From Vibrio coralliirubri (GTDB taxonomy: Bacteria; Pseudomonadota; Gammaproteobacteria; Enterobacterales; Vibrionaceae): a DNA stretch of 64,000 nucleotides. The stretch's first letter is position 1; each line of letters opens with the position of its first letter. The position numbers and the translations under genes are program-made. A model generated the notes under the pieces. That model was not told the DNA's origin. It saw nothing but the letters and a program-made list of their open reading frames with translations, and made no database searches. Of the stretch, positions 9,476-17,778 are shown one piece after another. The DNA is taken from NCBI RefSeq assembly GCF_024347375.1, contig NZ_AP025471.1:1116001-1180000 (forward strand). The letters run 5' to 3'.

Positions 9476-10048
9476 ATGTCAGAACATTCATACCATCAAC
9501 TTATTAAGTCGACTTTCGAAAACACTCTTCTTCACCTTTACTTCAAAGTAAACGTTGCCAGTCACTTTGTTAAAGAAGAGCAACGAAACAAGATCATCAT
9601 TGACTTCTTAAAGCCAAAAATCAAACAAGCTCGATATGGCATTATCAAGAAAAAGCTTAAAACGGTTTGTTTGATGAAAAATAAGTTTGGCTCAATCGAA
9701 AAACACTTAGAAAGCGTTTTATCTCAATATTCAGCGATAGAAAGTCAAAACGACGTTGATAAGCTTTATGCCTTGTTAGAACGCTTTGAGAAGAGCGGAT
9801 TAGAAACAAAACTTATTGAAGAGACCCCTAAACAGGAAATGGACGTTGTTTATATCGACAGAGCACATATTGATAACTGCTTCGATAATGAAAACCGTCA
9901 GATTGCACCCATTTCGCTGTTTATACATACGAATGAATTAGACAAGTTCACTAAGTGCTTAGTCACCCAACCTTATTTCACATTTGAATTATGCCAAGCA
10001 AGTAAAGAGTTAAATAACTATCACTATCAAGTTCACCCAATTCGCTAA
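9476..10048 (+). CDS. Hypothetical protein at the left end of the satellite-like element
   Basis: 190-residue, Lys-rich, mostly helical and soluble protein with no motif I recognise. The middle part (residues about 75-130) has a heptad-like pattern (ALLERFEKSGLETKLIEE). No clear ribosome site precedes the ATG. A possible -10 (TATGAT) lies about 40 bases upstream. It converges on the 78-residue SOS-box gene and probably belongs to the mobile element. Confidence 0.5.
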   Translation: MSEHSYHQLIKSTFENTLLHLYFKVNVASHFVKEEQRNKIIIDFLKPKIKQARYGIIKKKLKTVCLMKNKFGSIEKHLESVLSQYSAIESQNDVDKLYALLERFEKSGLETKLIEETPKQEMDVVYIDRAHIDNCFDNENRQIAPISLFIHTNELDKFTKCLVTQPYFTFELCQASKELNNYHYQVHPIR

Positions 10049-10059
10049 CGCAACCAGCT

Positions 10060-10296
10060 CTAAAATGTAGGGCTCTTCCAGCCCAGGTCAAGACGTGTTG
10101 TACGCGATTTATCAAACAGTATTCCCATCCTTTTCCTTTTATCATCACAATCAAGGTCAATCTTTTGATCTTCGAGCAGTAAGCTGATCAAATATAAGCC
10201 TAAGGCTGAATGATCTTGGCCATTCGTCTTCACCGCCACAGCTTCAACAATGAATTCAATTCCTGTTGACAGTGTTTCTGTATCTTTAAAAGCCAT
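10060..10296 (-). CDS. Small SOS-box-controlled protein of unknown function
   Basis: 78-residue soluble protein with a strong ribosome site (AGGGGGAG) before the ATG. A LexA-type palindrome lies 18-33 bases upstream, so damage-induced expression is predicted. I do not recognise the family. In the P2-like coliphage 186 a LexA-controlled antirepressor (Tum) inactivates CI. A similar induction role is a reasonable guess here, but no Tum or DinI similarity is visible. It is the last gene of the minus-strand block that starts at the cox-like gene, and it has its own promoter region. Confidence 0.6.
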   Translation of the reverse strand: MAFKDTETLSTGIEFIVEAVAVKTNGQDHSALGLYLISLLLEDQKIDLDCDDKRKRMGILFDKSRTTRLDLGWKSPTF

Positions 10297-10313
10297 AACT
10301 CCCCCTTAAATAA

Positions 10314-10329
10314 CTGTATAAATATACAG
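10314..10329 (-). promoter_or_regulatory. LexA (SOS) box upstream of the 78-residue gene
   Basis: CTGTATAAATATACAG fits the gammaproteobacterial LexA consensus CTGT-N8-ACAG with an AT-rich centre. It lies 18 bases before the start codon at 10296, where it would cover the -10 or the transcription start. Confidence 0.75.
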
Positions 10330-10565
10330 CAAACTAAGGCGGGTGAGTCCATATTTACACGAAATGAGACATTAATCACATGAATGAGAGGCATATAGAC
10401 TCAACTCTCATCAAACATTTCCCTTCTTTAAAAGAGGGGCTAGCGGTCAAAAAGTGAGGGGGAAGACTATTGAATCTCCAATAAATGTAACCTAACCGCA
10501 ACTCCCTTCTTGAATTTACCAAGCGCTCTCATTTTGGCTCGATATTTTACTCATTATTATTCGAC

Positions 10566-11732
10566 TCAAGGAAAAGCCGACTCAAGTACCGCCTTCTTTT
10601 TCCCTACCTCATACTCCACACAATTTAACGTTACAGGGGCAGATATCTGATGAACAGCATAATTACCACGATACTCTGGCTCATTTCGCCTACTTTCGGA
10701 TAAAGCAGACTTGATCCATTCAAACAGATAGACATAACGACTGACGGTCTGGCGACACAGGTTCGCATTACGTGCCACCAAACCAATCGTGAGCTCCTGA
10801 TTTTTGCGTAACAGAAACTGACATGCGCGGATAATTCGACGAGTGGTCTTCGTCCGACGAAGGTTATGGGTTCTTCTGGCCGCTCTACGCTGCCTTTCCT
10901 GTAAACTTAATCCACTATCCAACCTCATCACACCTCGCTGGCAGTCTGAGCGAGCACAGTATTTATCCCAAGTCCAACGAGAAACACTTTTCACTACCGC
11001 CAACACCTCACTGCACTGCAAAGGCGGCTTATCCGCAGTGTCGGTATTTTTGTAACGAGCGAAACTCTCCACACGGCGTTTAAAGTTCGAATAACTGCCC
11101 TTTTCTCTTTCTTCGTCGACGATGTCATACGCGTATCTGCGAGTGTGTTCAAACAAAGTACAGTTTCGAGAATAAGAGGCATCAATATCTTGACGAAGCC
11201 ATGGCCGTGTTGTCTCCAACTCAACTGAATCCGCTAACTCGTTGAGTTCATAGACACTCCGATGGAGTTCGGTCGTCTGCCACCACGGATGAAAGGGCGT
11301 TTTGGCTACTGGGCCGGAATAACTCAAGTCCGCCTCAAGTCGCAAGGCTAAGGCGCGATAAATGGCTTTGAGGTACTGAATGGGTTTTGAGCGAGCTTGA
11401 TCGCTTGTGCAAACCGGCACAATAGCGTAAAAAAGGTGGGCTTTATTACTGGTGCGGTTTCGAACGATTAGATTAGGGGGTGGTAAGCCTTCATCTTGCC
11501 AAATATAGGGGTTGGGGACAGAGCGATGGTCATGATCGATGTCAAACACCATCCACGCCTGCATCTCTTTACGATTAACCTGCATATACGGCCATCTGAT
11601 CGCATAGTTTCTAGGTCTGATAAGCATCGCGGTTTTGTTATCACTGCACCTCGACAAATACGGCGCTTCCTCCAATAGCCGACTCAAACAAGAGATAGAT
11701 GAAGACACAGCGTATTCAGAATGAGCCGTCAT
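10566..11732 (-). CDS. Primase-like replication initiator (Replicase/PriCT type)
   Basis: 388-residue replication protein of the plasmid RepA/ColE2-like group. An archaeo-eukaryotic primase-type core is visible: the MVFDIDHD acidic motif at about residues 60-67, KAHLFYA for the second motif, and the LEADLSYSGPVAKTPFHPWW stretch. A PriCT-like segment follows (YAYDIVDEEREKGSYSNFKRR), then a C-terminal helix-turn-helix (LTIGLVARNANLCRQTVSRYVYLFEW). It would initiate autonomous replication of the excised element. The start overlaps the upstream 105-residue gene by 4 bases. P2 itself uses a different (HUH) initiator, so the replication module is not P2-like. Confidence 0.75.
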   Translation of the reverse strand: MTAHSEYAVSSSISCLSRLLEEAPYLSRCSDNKTAMLIRPRNYAIRWPYMQVNRKEMQAWMVFDIDHDHRSVPNPYIWQDEGLPPPNLIVRNRTSNKAHLFYAIVPVCTSDQARSKPIQYLKAIYRALALRLEADLSYSGPVAKTPFHPWWQTTELHRSVYELNELADSVELETTRPWLRQDIDASYSRNCTLFEHTRRYAYDIVDEEREKGSYSNFKRRVESFARYKNTDTADKPPLQCSEVLAVVKSVSRWTWDKYCARSDCQRGVMRLDSGLSLQERQRRAARRTHNLRRTKTTRRIIRACQFLLRKNQELTIGLVARNANLCRQTVSRYVYLFEWIKSALSESRRNEPEYRGNYAVHQISAPVTLNCVEYEVGKKKAVLESAFP

Positions 11733-12046
11733 CGCATCACCCTCGGTGCACCTTGCCCATACTCACTTACAGAAATAACAGAGTAAAATAGACTGTATTG
11801 AGTGTTGATCGCCGTTACTGAGTCAGTATTATTGACTCTCTCTGATAAGATTCGAAAGCTGGCCAAAGCCGTTCCTTTCGAGCTTTCAGAACCGCAACGG
11901 GTGACCACTTTTATCGCACATCTTGTCGATTGACAACTGACTGCCTCACGCCACTCTTCTTTACTTTCTAAGACTAAATTGAAGACAGCTTCAAGACTGC
12001 TTTGAATGACCTTACCCTGTACGACCGCAAACGCATGATGATTCAT
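11729..12046 (-). CDS. Hypothetical protein, translationally coupled to the replicase
   Basis: 105-residue protein of unknown family. A GAGGTCA ribosome site lies before the ATG, and the gene ends in a 4-base overlap with the replicase start. Coupling suggests a replication accessory or copy-control role, but nothing in the protein shows this. Confidence 0.55.
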   Translation of the reverse strand: MNHHAFAVVQGKVIQSSLEAVFNLVLESKEEWREAVSCQSTRCAIKVVTRCGSESSKGTALASFRILSERVNNTDSVTAINTQYSLFYSVISVSEYGQGAPRVMR

Positions 12047-12117
12047 AAAGTGACCTCGGCTAAAAAACGCTCCCCTTCGGAGAAATCAATAACGCAACTC
12101 TGGAAGAGGAAAATGCG

Positions 12118-12384
12118 TCAAAGCCAACGTTGTCTGATTCTTTGTATTCGCCTCTCAAGGCCGAATAAACGAATTCGCAGTCGCACTTGTTCAAACACAT
12201 GATTCGAACGCCTTAATTGGTTCATTAACTTCACCTGCTCACCCTTTAAAGAAGAAAGTTGACGAGCGCATAACTCGCGTCGAATACGCTTGATATACAT
12301 AAGACCTCTACGCTTATCTTCCTTCGTCAATCCATGACCAGACGTTTCAGGACATGACTTATCGCACGGAGTAACAGCCATCAT
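12118..12384 (-). CDS. Small basic hypothetical protein
   Basis: 88 residues, strongly basic (many Arg/Lys, RIRLFGLERRIQRIRQRW at the end), possibly nucleic-acid binding. The start overlaps the CII-like gene stop by 4 bases (ATGA), so it is probably co-translated. An ATG one codon later (12381) is an equal alternative. No family recognised. Confidence 0.5.
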   Translation of the reverse strand: MMAVTPCDKSCPETSGHGLTKEDKRRGLMYIKRIRRELCARQLSSLKGEQVKLMNQLRRSNHVFEQVRLRIRLFGLERRIQRIRQRWL

Positions 12385-12935
12385 TGATCCGAATTGATGT
12401 TTGAGGCAGATAAACCATTAGCACCCCCTCTCTCATCCATGGCTTTAAGCAGACAAACACCTTGATTCAGTTTTTCTAAGCTCCTGATGAGCTTTACCTG
12501 AACACCGATACTGGCGTGGGCGGTATGAATAAGCTTATGTTTTTGAGCGCGAGTAAGACGCTGATTTCCTGCATACTCTAAAGCCATTCGAGACAACTCA
12601 CCCGAGTGGGTCGAGCTCTCTAGTGCGCACAAAACAAAGGCATCATCCATGGTGTTGGGCGGTATATATGCGGTGACCACACCCAGCCCAAGAAGTAAAC
12701 TGTTTACAATGATGTGATTACCGCTCACTTTGGCGAGAAGGATGGCTTCAACACAACTCAGGACATGAGGCTGATCAGGATTAAGCTTATTCCGCAGCAT
12801 GGTCGGACTCATCCCTATGATCTCTGCGAGCCTAGCCATATTCTCTGATCTAGCGAACACGTAACACGCCTCATTAAAGGCTCCTTGTTTTGTGCGAGAA
12901 AATTCGCCTATTGAGTCAATTCCATTCATAACCAA
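12381..12935 (-). CDS. Phage CII-like regulatory protein
   Basis: 184-residue protein resembling the CII family of P2-like and K139-like Vibrio phages. The N-terminal helix-turn-helix region reads MARLAEIIGMSPTMLRNKLNPDQPH, followed by CVEAILLAKVSGNHIIVNSLL. It would regulate the early lysogeny/replication decision. It lies downstream of the cox-like gene and directly upstream of two small genes and the replicase, consistent with an early operon repressed by CI. Confidence 0.75.
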   Translation of the reverse strand: MVMNGIDSIGEFSRTKQGAFNEACYVFARSENMARLAEIIGMSPTMLRNKLNPDQPHVLSCVEAILLAKVSGNHIIVNSLLLGLGVVTAYIPPNTMDDAFVLCALESSTHSGELSRMALEYAGNQRLTRAQKHKLIHTAHASIGVQVKLIRSLEKLNQGVCLLKAMDERGGANGLSASNINSDQ

Positions 12936-13038
12936 TACTCAATTGAAGAAAAGTGAAAAAAGAAGCCCAACCAAGAACATTGAACCCCAACGGGCAACGC
13001 TCTTTGGTCGAAATAAGGGAAGATAAACGCATGAGCGA

Positions 13039-13251
13039 CTAACCCATTCTCTCCAACGTTTCACGCGTTGCCATTTCTAGCAACATGACCATATTGATTA
13101 GAGGGGTTTCTTTACCTTTTGCTTTAGTTTTAATAGGTAAGCGACCATCAGCTACCCAATCCATGATGGTGCGTTTCGGCATTCCAGAGAACTGAGAGTA
13201 TTGGTCGTACGTCATGAAAGGCGTATTTAGGACTACTTGATATGAGAGCAT
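13039..13251 (-). CDS. Cox-like regulator/excisionase
   Basis: 70-residue DNA-binding protein. The core MTYDQYSQFSGMPKRTIMDWVADGRLPIK is a MerR/excisionase-type winged helix-turn-helix, and INMVMLLEMA follows, as in P2-family Cox proteins. Cox represses the lysogeny promoter and helps excision. It is divergent from the CI-like gene across a 91-bp operator region, the standard P2-like switch layout. Confidence 0.75.
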   Translation of the reverse strand: MLSYQVVLNTPFMTYDQYSQFSGMPKRTIMDWVADGRLPIKTKAKGKETPLINMVMLLEMATRETLERMG

Positions 13252-13287
13252 AGTGATATCCTGTTAAGTCGTTGAATGTTTAATATC

Positions 13288-13342
13288 GAACAATAGAGTT
13301 GCCGCTCAAAATTGTTCAGATACGAGAGATTATTGATCGTAT
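13288..13342. promoter_or_regulatory. Genetic switch region with candidate CI/Cox operators
   Basis: Between the divergent cox-like and cI-like genes there are two inverted repeats. GAACAAT (13288-13294) pairs with ATTGTTC (13311-13317). ATACGA (13320-13325) pairs with TCGTAT (13337-13342), whose right arm touches the cI start codon. No usual ribosome site precedes that ATG, so cI may be translated from a leaderless message. Which protein binds which repeat is inference. Confidence 0.55.
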
Positions 13343-13969
13343 ATGCGAGAAAAACAAGAAAAACTATCCGCTTTTGAATATCAGGGCGGAAAAATCATCA
13401 CAGAAAGGCTTTGCCAAGCACTAGAAGTTAAGAACCAGAGAGAGCTTTCTACACTCTTAGATATTCCAACTTCGACAATGTCTACCTGGCATAAGCGTGA
13501 CCTTTGCCCTTTTGAGGTTGTACTAAGAGCCCACATGTACACAGGGATCTCCGTAAAGTGGTTGACCTTAGGTGAAGGTGAACCATTTCCTAATAGAGTT
13601 AGCTCTGAACATCAATCGAAACGCCTAGAACCTAAAGTTCTTTTCGACATTGACTCATTTAAGATTCTCAATGGCGATTTAAAAGAATTAAAAACTCTCA
13701 CATTCGACAAATCTTTACTCGATCAAGTCTCAGTAATGAACGCAATGGCTATTCGACACGGAGAGCTCACGTCCATTATCGATAAAGAAGTTAACCAAGC
13801 AGTAAGTGGCACGTACTTAGTGGATATGGATGGCTTACTCTCGTTAAACGACATACAACGTTTACCAGGTAAGAAGCTAGCAATCAGCTTTAACGGCTCG
13901 ACTCTAACAGTCGAAGAAGATGAAGTAAGAGTTGTGGGTAGAGTTGCTTTGGTAATGGAGAAGAAGTAG
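13343..13969 (+). CDS. CI-type phage repressor
   Basis: 208-residue repressor of the P2/186/K139 CI family. The N-terminal helix-turn-helix covers about residues 19-65 (ERLCQALEVKNQRELSTLLDIPTSTMSTWHKRDLCPFEVVLRAHMYTGISVKWLTLGEG). The C-terminal domain reads GTYLVDMDGLLSLNDIQRLPGKKLAISFNG. I see no RecA-cleavable Ala-Gly/Ser-Lys site, so SOS induction would have to act through another protein. It maintains the integrated state and is the first gene of a two- or three-gene plus-strand unit. Confidence 0.8.
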   Translation: MREKQEKLSAFEYQGGKIITERLCQALEVKNQRELSTLLDIPTSTMSTWHKRDLCPFEVVLRAHMYTGISVKWLTLGEGEPFPNRVSSEHQSKRLEPKVLFDIDSFKILNGDLKELKTLTFDKSLLDQVSVMNAMAIRHGELTSIIDKEVNQAVSGTYLVDMDGLLSLNDIQRLPGKKLAISFNGSTLTVEEDEVRVVGRVALVMEKK

Positions 13970-13974
13970 TTTTA

Positions 13975-15285
13975 ATGGCACTAAACAGCAAAAATAACAA
14001 ACGAAGACCAATTTCTATATGGAATACTTGGCATCTGAAATTAGTTATTCAAAAAACCATATCCAGATTAGCTTTCATCAGAGGCATTACAAATTCATTA
14101 GCTAACTTTTTTTCTAGCTCAGTACTTCTAGGAATAATTACTCTAGTACAGCTTGCCGCTGGTGCTATTTTGGGTGCTAATATCAGTTTATCTTTTACGT
14201 TATCTAATTATACCGACTTAAGTATCTCAGCACTCTCTACAATCATTTGGGATGGGATTCATTCTTTTACTTTATATACGGTATTATTCGCAGTTGCTTT
14301 AACATTACTTCGAGCTCTTTCCGACTCATACGTCGCAAATCAAAGACAAAAATTGGCAATTAGGCTAGCTCAAGAGCAACGGAGTCTGCCTGATTCTTTG
14401 TGGCTTAGAAAGTACCACGAAGAGTACATGCCAACAGTAATGACAATTAATAATGCCATCAAACAATCTTTTGATAGTGGTAATTTTGATGATGAAGAAA
14501 TTAAAAAACACATAATAACACTTTTATCATATGCGCGTGATATGGCAATGAGCTGGGATAGTAATCATAAAGAGGGCTATGCTGCGAACCTAATGCTGTA
14601 TGCACCAAGTACCCTAAGGATTGCCCAGTTTATTAAAGCACACTGGAAACAAAACCATATATTTTTTGACGCTAATAACCCATATAGCGTCAAGGCTCAG
14701 ATTTCAGGCATTCTTTATGTAGCAGCTAGTGTGAATTCAGAAAAAACATTCTATGGTCGAAAGGAAAATGAGAATAACCCTCCTTTGATTTTACCTGTAT
14801 GTTTAGATGAGGACTTACACACTAATGAGTATTTATCAAAACAAACATTACCTGGTGCACCAGAAGCCTTTCGATTAGGTAGCTATCACTACACAGAGAA
14901 CCTATTAACTGAAATAGAGCGATGGCTAAATGAAGATTGTTGGAGCTACTACTCTGAATCACAAGCCCAAGATATTTATGAACGTTATAAGGATGACCAT
15001 TCTAGTCGGTCATTGGTTAGCATCCCCGTAAAACTACCCACTCACGTGCAAATTCCCGATACAGGTGTAGACTTGAAAGAAGGGTTAAGTGTTGCTGTTT
15101 TAAATGTTTACAGTAAGAATGCCCGAATGTTAAGAGGAAACGCGAGCGACTTTAACGAGTTTTGTAGACCTCTCGTTAGTACTTTAGCATTGTGTATTGC
15201 GGCATATGAAATATGGACTAAACTGCCATCAGGTGAAGACGAAAATGGTTATGTAGATCCAAAAAGCGATGGTGATGAGACCTAG
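13975..15285 (+). CDS. Membrane protein co-expressed with cI (putative lysogen-expressed cargo)
   Basis: 436-residue protein. Two membrane segments are visible at about residues 47-73 (SVLLGIITLVQLAAGAILGA) and 97-118 (FTLYTVLFAVALTLLRAL). A large soluble part follows. Its C-terminus (residues about 330-420, PVKLPTHVQIPDTGVDLKEGLSVAVLNVYSKN) has a GAF-like look. The start is 5 bases after the cI stop, and GGAG in the cI 3' end serves as ribosome site, so it should be made whenever cI is. That pattern fits lysogenic-conversion, superinfection-exclusion or defence genes. Family not recognised. Confidence 0.6.
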   Translation: MALNSKNNKRRPISIWNTWHLKLVIQKTISRLAFIRGITNSLANFFSSSVLLGIITLVQLAAGAILGANISLSFTLSNYTDLSISALSTIIWDGIHSFTLYTVLFAVALTLLRALSDSYVANQRQKLAIRLAQEQRSLPDSLWLRKYHEEYMPTVMTINNAIKQSFDSGNFDDEEIKKHIITLLSYARDMAMSWDSNHKEGYAANLMLYAPSTLRIAQFIKAHWKQNHIFFDANNPYSVKAQISGILYVAASVNSEKTFYGRKENENNPPLILPVCLDEDLHTNEYLSKQTLPGAPEAFRLGSYHYTENLLTEIERWLNEDCWSYYSESQAQDIYERYKDDHSSRSLVSIPVKLPTHVQIPDTGVDLKEGLSVAVLNVYSKNARMLRGNASDFNEFCRPLVSTLALCIAAYEIWTKLPSGEDENGYVDPKSDGDET

Positions 15286-15347
15286 AATGCTCATTGTCTT
15301 TTGTTGAACAAAATTATACAATTCAAATTGGTTTAGGAGGGGATATT

Positions 15348-15554
15348 ATGGCAGTAAGAAAATCAGCTACTCCTGTTAGCTATAACAACAACTTGAACGG
15401 TAGTACTTACAACTCGAAAGAATATTCTCCAAATAAAGAAGAGAATAAAAAGACAATAAAACCAATGTCTTATAAAAAAGACTCAAAGCAACCTAAGCAC
15501 CGTAAAAGCAATGCTGACTCTGTTGCTGAACAGTTTTTAGCAAGCACAGAATAA
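15348..15554 (+). CDS. Small basic hypothetical protein
   Basis: 68 residues, Lys/Ser/Asn-rich and probably disordered. The start at 15348 is chosen because AGGAGGGG lies 7 bases upstream. An in-frame ATG at 15294 lacks a site. It follows the membrane protein by 62 bp and is closed by a strong terminator. It might be a partner of the membrane protein; unknown family. Confidence 0.6.
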   Translation: MAVRKSATPVSYNNNLNGSTYNSKEYSPNKEENKKTIKPMSYKKDSKQPKHRKSNADSVAEQFLASTE

Positions 15555-15558
15555 TTAA

Positions 15559-15582
15559 AAAGGCACCCTAAGGGTGCCTTTA
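15559..15582. terminator. Bidirectional intrinsic terminator
   Basis: Near-perfect palindrome with arms AAAGGCACCCT and AGGGTGCCTTT around one central A. It lies between the converging cI/membrane-protein unit and the ATPase-subtilase operon and can serve both. Confidence 0.85.
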
Positions 15583-15597
15583 AACTACTATAATTAG

Positions 15598-17778
15598 TTA
15601 TAGTTCAATTCGATTATCTACAACCAGTTCAGAAACTTCCCAGTTATACTGATCCATCAACCTTGCCATCTCATTGTATACAGGCTGTTCTCGGTCAATA
15701 TCGCGTATAGTCAGTATTATAGAGAAAGGAATTTCGACCCCTTCAGCCTCATACCCGTCTCGATTCAATACCGAAACTCTAAGTTTCCAGTTTTCAATAT
15801 CCGTCCCTCTAGGGAAGGATTTATGATAAACCTTAATCGGTGACCATTTATCACCTGACTTAGCTAAATCAGCTTCGTTCATCGGAGTAGAAGCTTGAAG
15901 AGGAACCATAGACTTGAATTTCACTCCGTCTGTTTTACCTAAACCAACACCAACATCAATCTGACAATATTCAAATGATTTTTTAGGATCCAAATCAGGT
16001 TGATAGACTAAAGTTATGAAAAACTCCCCTCTGACTTTTCCTTCGTCAGTTCTTAAGCAATCAGGGATAGGAAACGGTAATTTTTGCACTTCAAAGCTTT
16101 TTTGGGCGATACCTTCAAATACTAGTGTTGTTTCATAATCACTAACACTTAAAACGTCATGGACATCTGCAGGAACCCCCCACCCTAAATATTCTTTGCA
16201 TTCTTGTGGCACTATCCCCTTTAGGTTAGCACTATGAATCAGTAACCCTTTAACTAAGCTAGGCGTAGCCCTTTCACCAATCTTATGGAATAAATTGGCT
16301 GCCAATGTAGATATTATTGGAGTTGAAACACTAGTACCAACGCTATATGTCTCATATCCATTTGGACAAATTGATTTGATCGCCATAGAATCACAGAAAG
16401 AGCCATTTTCTAATAAATTGCCACCATAATGTACTACTTCTGGCTTTTGTACAAAATTGGAAACAGGCCCCTTCCTAGAGAAACTGGATGGTTTTCCATT
16501 AGAAACAAAACCATCATTATGAGCTAAAGAACCTACTGTTAACGCTCTAACAGAGTCGCCTGGACTTGAAATACGATCTTCATAAGTATCTATAGGCGGC
16601 CAAGGTCTAAGCTCTTCTTGAAAATTACCTGCAGAAACCACACATAAGCAATTATGCTTATCCTGAAATTCATCCAATAATATCCCAAACTCAGAAATCC
16701 CATGAAGGTCAACTGGATCATTCTCACCTAAAGACAGGTTCCACACCTTAATATGCGGATTATTTTTCGCTGCCATATCGAGAGTGTTAAGTATTTCATA
16801 GAAATCACCACCACTCGCGCCTATAGCTTCTATACTGAAAACCTTTGATTGGCAGAGGGGAAAATGACTATGTCCACCATTTAGTAAACTAGCATTCGAT
16901 ATCAGACCAGCAACAAAAGTACCATGTTCACTAATTTTATCATTTTCAGGAACAATCGAGATTTGTCCTGTCAACCAAGGAGCTAATGGACCACAAGCTG
17001 AGCTTACACCTGTATCAACAATTCCAACTACAGGACAATCATCTTCAGGAACCTCGAGAACAATAGGAAGCGTCAATAAATCCTCAGGTGTACACTCTAG
17101 TGAAGATATCGACTTGCTAGGTGAGACACTTTGTACAAAAACATTACTCTCACAGATTTCGTGCACTTGACTTTCTTCAAGCCTTACTCGATAAACCCTA
17201 ATAGATGTTGAGTCATGTTTAGTCCATTGTCTGCTGAAGTTATTTAAATAATCTTCAAACTGACTATCAATTTGGTTATTCACTTGATCATCTTCAAACC
17301 TAAGCAAACGTATCACATAATACCCTGCCTCTGTATTTCTAGAAATTTGAACTTTAGGTTCAAATTTAGTAATACTTTTGACCGTTGATAAGGCTGATTC
17401 CAAAGTTATTTTTCCTTGTAACCCTGAAATTTTTGCTTTTAAATTCCTTAATCCATCAGGAGTTGCTTGTATCAAAAACTTAGAGAAGCCTACGTCTCCA
17501 AAGAATGGACAAGTCGTTTCATTAAAAATTGCCGTTGGTCTATTTGATTTTGAAATGGCTTTACTTTCTAGCTCTACGATTGCGGGCATATAAGGTATTG
17601 TTGACTTTTCAAAGTTAAGACTAATTTCTTCTTGAAGGTCTTGAATAGATGAAATTATTTCAGACACAAACTCGTTTGTGAGTTCTTTATGTAATTTATT
17701 AGACCCTCCAGGATTTACTGGGGGCTTTATATAATCAACTTGAGAAAACTGAACATGCTTTATTGAGTTATTACTCAT
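15598..17778 (-). CDS. S8 (subtilisin-like) peptidase paired with a AAA ATPase
   Basis: 726-residue cytoplasmic-looking subtilase with no signal peptide. Catalytic residues are in the right order and context: Asp255 in GIVDTGVSS, His285 in EHGTFVAG, oxyanion Asn385 in SAGN, Ser483 in GTSVSTP. About 245 residues precede the protease fold and about 200 follow it, probably regulatory or substrate-binding. The start overlaps the ATPase gene by 4 bases. Such ATPase-subtilase gene pairs recur in genomic islands and are suspected anti-phage or stress modules. The ATPase may feed or gate the protease. The target is unknown. Confidence 0.85.
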   Translation of the reverse strand: MSNNSIKHVQFSQVDYIKPPVNPGGSNKLHKELTNEFVSEIISSIQDLQEEISLNFEKSTIPYMPAIVELESKAISKSNRPTAIFNETTCPFFGDVGFSKFLIQATPDGLRNLKAKISGLQGKITLESALSTVKSITKFEPKVQISRNTEAGYYVIRLLRFEDDQVNNQIDSQFEDYLNNFSRQWTKHDSTSIRVYRVRLEESQVHEICESNVFVQSVSPSKSISSLECTPEDLLTLPIVLEVPEDDCPVVGIVDTGVSSACGPLAPWLTGQISIVPENDKISEHGTFVAGLISNASLLNGGHSHFPLCQSKVFSIEAIGASGGDFYEILNTLDMAAKNNPHIKVWNLSLGENDPVDLHGISEFGILLDEFQDKHNCLCVVSAGNFQEELRPWPPIDTYEDRISSPGDSVRALTVGSLAHNDGFVSNGKPSSFSRKGPVSNFVQKPEVVHYGGNLLENGSFCDSMAIKSICPNGYETYSVGTSVSTPIISTLAANLFHKIGERATPSLVKGLLIHSANLKGIVPQECKEYLGWGVPADVHDVLSVSDYETTLVFEGIAQKSFEVQKLPFPIPDCLRTDEGKVRGEFFITLVYQPDLDPKKSFEYCQIDVGVGLGKTDGVKFKSMVPLQASTPMNEADLAKSGDKWSPIKVYHKSFPRGTDIENWKLRVSVLNRDGYEAEGVEIPFSIILTIRDIDREQPVYNEMARLMDQYNWEVSELVVDNRIEL

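Noticed and set aside
10843..11678. Plus-strand frames opposite the replicase
   Set aside because: They are shadows of a gene with clear primase motifs on the minus strand and have no ribosome sites.
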